A DNA stretch of 64,000 nt from Ophiocordyceps camponoti-saundersi (nom. inval.) (taxonomy: Eukaryota; Ascomycota; Sordariomycetes; Hypocreales; Ophiocordycipitaceae), in NCBI GenBank assembly GCA_003339415.1, contig PDHQ01000025.1:124001-188000 (forward strand), read 5' to 3'. The position numbers and the translations under genes were made by a program. This document shows, one piece after another, positions 56,846 through 64,000 of the stretch (positions within the stretch are counted from its first letter, which is position 1; each line of letters begins with the position of its first letter). The notes beneath the pieces were generated by a model. The model made no database searches and was not told where the DNA came from. It saw only the letters and a program-made list of their open reading frames with translations.

Positions 56846-57430
56846 ATGGGCTTCGATGCCCTTTTCCCTTTCTTCTATCTTTGATTGATTCTTCTTGATG
56901 AAGATGAAGATGGACTTGGTCGAGGTTCGTTCGTGGGTTTTTTGCTGCCCTTTCTTTTCTCGTCCTGCACTGCGATATTGTCACTGCCAACCCATTGCTG
57001 CACATCCTTCACTTCTATTTTTTTCCTATCCTTGATGCATTCATCTTCTTCCATTTGAAAAGCCTGGCTTCTTGGGCATTTGCCCTTTTCATTTCCAACC
57101 TGCTCCAGCACAGCACATCACCAGAGCCATTTCATCGTTGCACATCCTCTCTTTTCTATCATTCCTCTCTTTGATAGGTCCATCAACTTCAACACAAAGA
57201 AGGATGGCTTCGTGGGCAATTTGCCCTTCCCTTTTCGCCCTTCCCCTTCACAGCATAGAGAAATCATCACAGCCAATCCTCCTTTGCACATCCTGCTCTT
57301 TCACGGTCAGCCAGCCGTTGCTTCACATCTCATCGTCTCTTCTCTCAATCTTTGATAGATTCATCTGCCTCCATCGGCTGGAAGATGATTGAAACATGTT
57401 TTTCCTTTCGGCACATCCTTCACTGCACAT
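56846..57430. repeat. Degenerate ~140-170-bp tandem repeat
   Basis: Diverged units share GGCTTCGTGGGCAATTTGCC-like openings (56849, 57066, 57206), then GCACATCCT and TTTGATAGATTC-like blocks. Three units are visible plus a partial fourth near 57410. The units have many small indels. Confidence 0.55.
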
Positions 57431-58516
57431 CACCTACTCGAGAGATCACCACCTCACTCATGGTACATTACCTCAACCCTTCCTCCCTTTGGCAGTCTTC
57501 TTTTGTTTTTGACGCCAAAGATGCAGAAGATATGCGAATCCGCACTTGAAAGAACTTTTCGACCCGGTGGAAAATACCCTCGAGGCAACAATGGGCTGGA
57601 TATATTCTCTTCCTGTCTCCCTTTCACCAACTCGTCTTCTCTTTCTATCACCCCCTCCATGCTCGCAATAGGTACTATAACCCCCTCCCTGTCACCTATT
57701 CTCCTCCTCTCTCCCGTCTCGTCTTTCCGTTTCCTCTCACCTAAGCTAACATTTCTTATTCTAGGGTTAAGGATCCTATACTCGTAACGCATTATACGCT
57801 CCTAAGCCCGATTGGAAAACATCCTGGAATCATCCATTTGGCATTCCTGCTGGCTCGGACAATCTACAGCTCCGCAGCAGAAAATCGACCTCTATCATCG
57901 ACTTCGCTCTTCTGCACAGTCACTCTGTACGTTGCAAATAACAAAGTCACCATTGAGTGATGCTACGGCATTCTCGTGAGACATGCTTATTGGTTTGGGC
58001 TAACGGGCATTTCTGGACAGGGCGTTTCCCCCATCCTCACCGTCATTCGTGAGGATGATGCATCAACAACACATGGCAGAGGTGTCGAGCAACGTTCAAC
58101 AACGGATATACATATGTATGCATCTATACTGGTCTCGTCGCGCACAATCAGAGCTAATTATGGCAGACAATTACCCCGGCGCCTGCACATCCAGATGCCA
58201 ATGGACAAACCAGTGTTTCCAGCCTCGGCAACAAGTGCAACAAGGCAAGCTCCTCCTGGTAATACGGTCACCAAAATAGTATGGGAAGCTGACAATCGGT
58301 AGCTACCAAGTCACACTGCGGCGTCCTCAAGCATCGTGCCTCGACCTTTCAGTCTCTGTCCCGCAGCCATGGCTTGCTGGGCTTTTGGCTCTGTTATTGA
58401 CTACGACCCCCCGGGCCTTCCTCTGACTCAGGCGAGATTTGAATTGCGGCCTCGTGTGGAAGGGGACAACTTATTTTTGGCAAGGAGGCGAGAGGGCAAG
58501 TTGATCCGAGGAGACT

Positions 58517-59310
58517 GAAATCACAATCATGGACTCGCCAACTAATACCTTCCCACTTACACAGGCATCGGCATCCTGCATCTGAGGAACCACCGAGTTG
58601 CGGACCTTCAGTTCAGGAACTGGTTCAACGCGGATGGTATAGAAGGTGCGCAGTTGATTGAGGAGAGGGGAAGCAGACCCTGAGGCGGAAATCACCATCA
58701 TGGCATCGCCAACTAATACCTACCTCAGTTACACAGGCATCGGCTCTGGCCTTGAAGAGATCATCAAGTCGGAGACCTTCAGTCCACGAACTGGTCGAAG
58801 CCGTTGATCTGGAAGGTGTGCCGTCGAAAAGAGGGGAAGAAAAGTAAACACTCGAGAAGAAATCACCATCATGGACTCACCAACTAATAAGTCCACAGGC
58901 ATCGCCTTTGGCCTAGAAGGGATCATCGAGTCGGACACATTCAGTCCAGGAAACTGGTTCAAACCCGGATGATCTGGAAAGTGTGCCGATGACAACACCG
59001 GAGGGAAAGTGAACACTCGAGAATGAAACCACCATCATGGATTCACCAACTAATAGGTCTACAGGCATCGCCTCCGGCTTAGAAGGGGCCATCGAGACGG
59101 AGAGCTTCAGGCAAGGGCCACAGGTGCGACAGGGATGTCCTGTGCCGTGCGTGGTCTCCTGTTGCTTCCGAGGAGGGAACCTCAGTACCAGCCAGCGAGG
59201 ACGTTATGAGGGCAAGTCGACCCGGAAATCACCATCATGGCATCCCCTGCTAATACATCCACAGGCATCGGCTCCGGCAGAGAAGGGACCATCGAGACGG
59301 GGACTTGAGT
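58517..59310 (+). repeat. ~170-bp tandem array, 5 copies, each with ATG and short frame
   Basis: Copies start at 58517, 58688, 58859, 59025 and 59225 (spacing 171, 171, 166, 200). Each has GAAATCACCATCATGG or a variant, a short frame beginning M-(D/A)-S-P-(T/A)-N, then ACAGGCATCG and a GLEG-I-E-like segment (for example STGIAFGLEGIIES). The same block also reads as an intron end (ACTAATA then ACAG). Third-position differences in the Ser and Pro codons (TCG/TCA/TCC, CCA/CCT) are synonymous. Confidence 0.8.
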
Positions 59311-59516
59311 CAAAGAGTAGATACAGCACAGATACCTACCTACTCAATAACATTTACAATCTGTCCTGTTGTTTCTTCAGGGGAAACTTTCAGATCCAGC
59401 CAGCGAAAGTGTCATGTTTTCAACCCGGCACGAACGGCACCGAGAAAAAGGCAACTATCCCCTGATTCTCACATACTCACCGCTGGAGGTTTTTCTCGGA
59501 AGCTAACTGGCGTTTG

Positions 59517-60012
59517 GTATCCTGCAGCTCCTCGGCCAGATGCCCGGGTTTCCTGCTCATCGTCATTCTTTGAGTATTACTGCAACTCCTCGTCCAGATG
59601 CGCGGCATTCAAGACCCCAGCCGACTGCATTGTTCTTCGTGCAGTCCGCGCCTCCTCACAACGCGGCGAAAGACGGACCAAGATCATGCAAAATCGATAG
59701 AGAGAAAGCAGCGGAGCCGAAGCTCCGCACCATGCCGGGTGAAGTCTGCTAGGCGCAGAGAAGTGAGTACTTGACTCCGATATGCGTCCGTCACCGCTGA
59801 CAATGGCTGCAGATCAACTCAGCGCCTCTTGTGTTCGCTGCTACAAGCGACGGCTGCCATGGCAAACTAACACGTACTTCATCCAAGACGATCGACGCCG
59901 GAATGTGAGGAAGTAAGTAATACCTTTTCCCTTTTCTACCTGATGAAGACCCTAACCTCGTATTGCCAGTTTACCTCTCGGAGTGAGTGTTACTGCAACT
60001 CCTCGTCCAGAT
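59517..60012. repeat. Dispersed 24-bp module, 3 copies
   Basis: CTGCAGCTCCTCGGCCAGAT at 59521, CTGCAACTCCTCGTCCAGAT at about 59581 and again at about 59992, each followed by a G/C-rich heptamer. Copies 1 and 2 are about 60 bp apart, and copy 3 lies 411 bp further. Confidence 0.6.
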
Positions 60013-60149
60013 ACGGGGGGGGCTCCTGGCTGATCTGCAACGGACAGTGTCGACTTTGTCTCCACGGTCTTTTCTTCATTGGCGTCTGAAGATTTCGTGG
60101 CTTTCTAGCCTTGTCTGTTTACATGACAGGTTCCAATTGTCAAAGAATC

Positions 60150-60410
60150 TTGACTGGTGGGCTTTTTTCGCCCCTTTTCGACGGGCCTGAAAGAGTTGGC
60201 CGCCTTCAATCTGGCGGCCAACTTATATGCGAAGAACATCCAGCGGGAAAGGAGAATGATGCTCGCGCTTCGGATACCTTCAACGCCGACTTTCTCGACC
60301 ACAGAGAGAAAAGGAAACGACTGTTACTGGATGCACACTTCCATGACTGAAAACCGACGGCATGGGCTTCTTTGGCCTTTTTCATTCCTCCATATGGCCA
60401 CCCCTGCTGT
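60150..60410 (+). repeat. Diverged pair of ~205-bp units
   Basis: TGGGCTTTTTTCGCCCCTTT near 60158 and TGGGCTTCTTTGGCCTTTTT near 60363 open two similar short frames (MGFFRPF and MGFFGLF). The similarity fades after about 25 bp. Confidence 0.4.
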
Positions 60411-62914
60411 TCAAGATCATCTCTCCGGCTCGTTCTAGCTTCTGGTTCTTCTGCGTCTCAGACTCGCGTGTCCAAATGTCGGCCCGTCCTACCTGGGAAT
60501 GGAAGTCGATACCAGGAGCAGGTGGCCTTTTCTTAAACGGGTTGCCAAATCTGTGAGTCTTTTCTTCCTTGTCGTACGATGTTGTGGTGCTAATTATTGT
60601 ATTAGCCTCGCGAAAAAAGAATGCTCTCAAGCTTCGACTTCTCAAGCCAGCGACGAGGATGCGACTGTCGATGCCATGATGGACTTGGAGACGACAGATC
60701 CTGCGATCGCCATTGAGGAAGGTTTTGTTTCGAGACCGACGCCTCACTTTTCTAAAGCTGGCTTCGAGATTGCGGTTGTCGGACGCTCCCGACGCAGCCT
60801 GATCCATTGATCAGCCATGATCCAGCCGTAACATGAATGGCCATCGGGCTGCGGACAAGCAGTCTGTCATGTCGACAAGTTCCATCACATACATGATCGG
60901 TATGCAAACCAATGTTTCCACACTCTTCATGAACCCTCATCAGTTAGAGGGCATCCCTCGACTTCTCCCCTCTCCCATCACCGAAACAAACCACATGTCA
61001 TCGACCTTCCACCATTTCCCTTAACCCTCGGGTCTCTTTCCACTCGGTACGCTACACATTTCATTCTTCACCTCTACACATCCTGGCCTTCCTGATCGGC
61101 GAGGGAACGGGGGGGCCGATATGGCATGGCTTGCCACAGACGTGAAGGCGCACTTGGTTGCACACGTCTTTGCGATAGAGCCAGCGGGACCACCATGCGG
61201 CTTCGGTCATGGGTTATGGAGCTGGCGGAAATCTCCTCACCATCCCCTTTCATCATCAATCGTCTTCGCTTCCGTTTCATTACCGTGTCTCAACATATAC
61301 TCCGGGATTCTGGAGCCTCTTTGTACTGTTGTCTGACAATCAGTGAACTTTACAGATACTGGAAAACGGATTGGGCTTCGAAATGTCTTTGATTCAAAAA
61401 GGATGGCCCTCTCCACTGTCGAAGACCATCTCCAATGGCCGACAAGCAGCAAGTGAGAAGCTACATTCGACGCAGCGTCTCGCGAGGGGATTGCTAATAG
61501 GAAGTTGTCAGCGCGCTCAAGTAGCAGACATGAAAGACATGTCTTATGCTTCGTCTTGAAAAGCTCATCTTCAACTCATGGACACATGAGACGTTACACA
61601 ACCGCGTCTGACGGCGCCGTCCAGCCATGTTTCCATCAATGCATCGGAAGTTTGGTCTGCTCAGAAACCTTCAATGGAGTGTTTGGAGGGAAAGCACGAA
61701 GACAGCTTCCACATGATAAACTCGGACTGCCTACTTCAAGAACCCGTGGAGTGTCGGGCGGGTCATCACCCTTGTCAGATCGGCCGGGAGTCCTCCTTTG
61801 CAAGTCAAAAGCTAACGTCTGGGTACTAGCCGGAGCAGACGTTGGTCTCGACTTCAGCGCACACGCGCAGGAATTGCCTTTGTGGCCGATTGCCCGGGCT
61901 ACCCTGGGAAATGGCGGAGATCGACTGCGTTGTGAATTGGCTGTGAAGAAGGCGAGGAAGATAAACGATCCATTCCTGAAGAGCTTTACCTGGGCTCTTG
62001 CCAGTCCACAATGGTGATCCTTGAGGTGAGAGACTTCCCTTTCCAGGAGTCTTCACAGACGGTTCTCTTAATATTCACTCTGTGGTGTTGAGAGTCTTCA
62101 CACATTGCCAGTTGGAAGGGATGCTAACACGAGCAAATCACGTTTCGCTTACCGGCACTCGTCATATTCCTAGAGCTTCTACAGTTCTGGTTCTGTTCCG
62201 TCTTTCACTGAATCTCCGGATAGCAATACATGCATGATCTACGTGTGCGAATACACGGCGCAAGACAATCAACTTGAAGCGCTAGGGAAGAGCATACTTT
62301 TGTTCTTTGGGACCGGAAAAGGAGTGCCTTGGTCTTTGGGGATGATCTGGCTCAACACGTTGTCGTCCCCAAGTCGGCAGGGACGATCAAAGGACAGAGA
62401 AGTATGTCCATGATGGAAACGAAACAAAGTCTCACATGGGGCTGATCAGTTACCTCTCGTGCCGGCTGTGCAGCAGGAATTGTCGTTGAGTGAGAGAGAT
62501 GCCGCCAATATTGTGCAGAGGTCGAGGGAGGATACACCAACGTGGACACCAACGTGGAGAGTGAAGAGATCAAGGCATCACCGCACAAGAAATCCTGGAG
62601 AAAGACGACTGAGGAGAAACCCCGGAAAGCGCGATTCCTGGCAGGTTTATTCCATCGGCTACCGGCATTTCTGTGAAGTAACCCATTGGAAAAGACATGG
62701 CATCGACAAGATCTCCTCAAAAGAAGGGAAATACACCTCGGCGATAAACTTCGTGGACTGGGTACATATGGACTGTTGCCATCCTCACTATCGTTCATCA
62801 AAATGCCATAATGTCTGGACATGATGAATCCGCGGGGACACTTCTACAACGAGGCCACTCGGTAAAGAGTACCCTATCGGACTGTATCGCACACCGGCTT
62901 CTTCTTCACAACTT

Positions 62915-63370
62915 GTAGGTTGTTTCTGAACAGGCTATACGGCTCCTGATGGAATTCTGACGCTAGGCGGGGGCGAACAGAAGAGATAGGAATGGGTATG
63001 TCCTGTCGGGTGGGTTGCGAACAGAACAGCAAAGAGACTTGGAGTGCCTTCGACCCTTTAAACTGGATCGCTCATCGCCTTCTTCTTTTACAACAAGTAG
63101 GTTGTTCCCGGACAGGCCATACGGCTTCTTTGGACTCTAACGCTGGGTGTGCGGGCATAAGTGATAGGAACGGCTACGACCTGTCGGGGTTGCCAACGGA
63201 ACAGCAGAGACTTGGAGTACCTCCGACCCTCTGGAGGTGGAGTTCTTCTCCGATTCCATCCTTCATCCTTACAGCTTGTACGTTGTTCCCGGACAGGCTA
63301 GACGGCTTCTTTGGATTCTAACGCTGGGCGTGCTTGCAGAAGAGATAGGAATGGGTATGTCCTGTCTGGG
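62915..63370 (+). repeat. 181-bp tandem array, 2.5 copies, intron-like core
   Basis: Copies start at 62915, 63097 and 63278 (spacing 182 and 181). Each opens with a donor-like GTAGGT or GTACGT, has GTTGTT(C/T)C(C/T)G(G/A)ACAGGC and a CTAACGCT/CTGACGCT branch-like site, and ends in AG about 62 nt later. A frame (RDRNGYVLSG in copies 1 and 3, SDRNGYDLSG in copy 2) follows. The exon-like part is not a multiple of three, so frame is not kept across copies. Confidence 0.8.
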
Positions 63371-64000
63371 CAGCCCAAGCTATTGGAACAGGAGAACCTA
63401 GAGAGACGGTTATCTGCTGCGAAGAACTTGACCCCCCGGAAGCGCAAGGCTCCAAGACCACCTGTGGATTGCCGATTGGGCCGTGGCTGGACCGGCACCT
63501 TGACCCTACACTCACCAGTTGAACATCTCTCAGAAATGTTCTGGCTAGCCCCCTCGTCAAGTATGAGCGCGAATCTCGTCGTCATGGGAAACTTGCTAAG
63601 CCATGTCACAGCAATGGACAAGGACAAGGTGTTTCGTGGGCCTGCAACACAAGCAACTCCAAGCTTCATCGCTGTTATCGGAGACCCAAGGCAATTCGAC
63701 TTTTTGCTTCATCCTCACCATTATCATCAGCCCCCGCCAAGGTGCATAATTTCTGCCAACCGAGTCACCATCCATCACATATTTCTCCCACATGACAAGC
63801 TAATCATCCGACAGATGGGAGCTGGCATGGCAGGAGGAATCTTCACCGATGTGAGCTTTTCGGGAAAGGAGTTCACAGTCCCGGCCGTCAATATCAGGAT
63901 TCGAGTCCGAGACAACAACCTGAAAAGAACACTGTGCAGCCGGACCTCAAGTGGACAACAATGTAAGCCGCCATTACCACTCGGAAGCCCCCGGTGTCTT
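63340..64000 (+). CDS. Partial unrecognised open frame running off the window
   Basis: From 63341 to 64000 one plus-strand frame has 220 codons without a stop and leaves the window open. It begins directly after the intron-like segment of the last 181-bp repeat (acceptor TTGCAG ending at 63339), so it may be a 3' exon; the first in-frame ATG is at 63536. The translation is not low-complexity: a charged start (LLEQENLERRLSAAKNLTPR), then TLTLHSPVEHLSEMFWLAP, a His/Pro cluster (LLHPHHYHQPPPRC) and GAGMAGGIFTDVSFSGKEFT. A possible donor GTAAGC lies near the edge (63963). I recognise no family. Confidence 0.45.

Larger units (their letters stand above)
55942..64000. other. 8-kb region of unrelated short tandem arrays, no recognised gene
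   Basis: No protein family that I know is found after the BAP31-like stop until the window end. Base composition is ordinary and not RIP-like. The region is built of several different short tandem arrays, listed separately, interleaved with short exon-like frames. Examples are a 79-codon stop-free frame at 61590-61829 and overlapping alternatives at 62494-62676 and 62459-62824. Splice-like signals are abundant, for instance GTGAGTC...TATTAG at 60554-60606 joining two open frames, and GTGAGA...GCTAATAG at 61452-61500. This may be a fast-evolving multi-exon gene set, or its decayed remains. Confidence 0.6.

Noticed and set aside
62915..63370. CRISPR array
   Set aside because: Eukaryotic DNA. 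The repeats are 181 bp with no short identical repeats and unique spacers.

Overview
The window is nuclear DNA of a filamentous ascomycete, most likely a sordariomycete close to Hypocreales. The genes carry short introns (about 49-116 nt) with GT/CTNAC-like/AG signals. The gene set includes a PRC2-type H3K27 methyltransferase (absent from Saccharomyces), an eisosome BAR protein and an Msb1-type morphogenesis protein. One block also shows classic repeat-induced point mutation (RIP). The genus is not determined.

Layout: 1-17.8 kb is gene-dense and mostly housekeeping: rpb1 (C-terminus off the left edge), COMPASS subunit swd1, thg1, a Tma23-like G-patch protein, a DUF726/TMCO4 protein, msb1 and ung1. 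A 3.4-kb microsatellite-rich spacer with a 126-nt poly-G run lies upstream of msb1. 18.15-24.2 kb is one RIP-destroyed LINE retrotransposon in which CpA and TpG are almost completely erased, so no ATG-initiated frame survives. 24.5-55.9 kb is again gene-dense: hrd3, an RCR-like PY-motif membrane protein, a conserved-looking unknown protein, cytosolic/mitochondrial alanyl-tRNA synthetase, an NDUFAF7-type methyltransferase, a small secreted Cys/Pro-rich protein, a cysteine-synthase-like enzyme, TFIIS, two neighbouring secreted proteins of unknown function, rad2/XPG, naa38, pil1, kmt6 (EZH2) and a BAP31/Yet protein. 55.9-64 kb contains no recognisable conserved gene. It is a patchwork of at least five unrelated short tandem arrays (about 130-205 bp units), several with start codons or splice-like signals, and ends in a 220-codon open frame running off the right edge.

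Functional themes: the conserved genes serve transcription and chromatin (Rpb1, TFIIS, Swd1/H3K4me, Kmt6/H3K27me), translation (Thg1, AlaRS, Naa38, Tma23), DNA repair (Ung1, Rad2), ER quality control (Hrd3, BAP31-like) and cell surface/polarity (Msb1, Pil1, RCR-like). Neighbours are independent fungal transcription units, not an operon. Exon coordinates were derived by hand from reading frame, splice signals and remembered family conservation; no alignment program was run.
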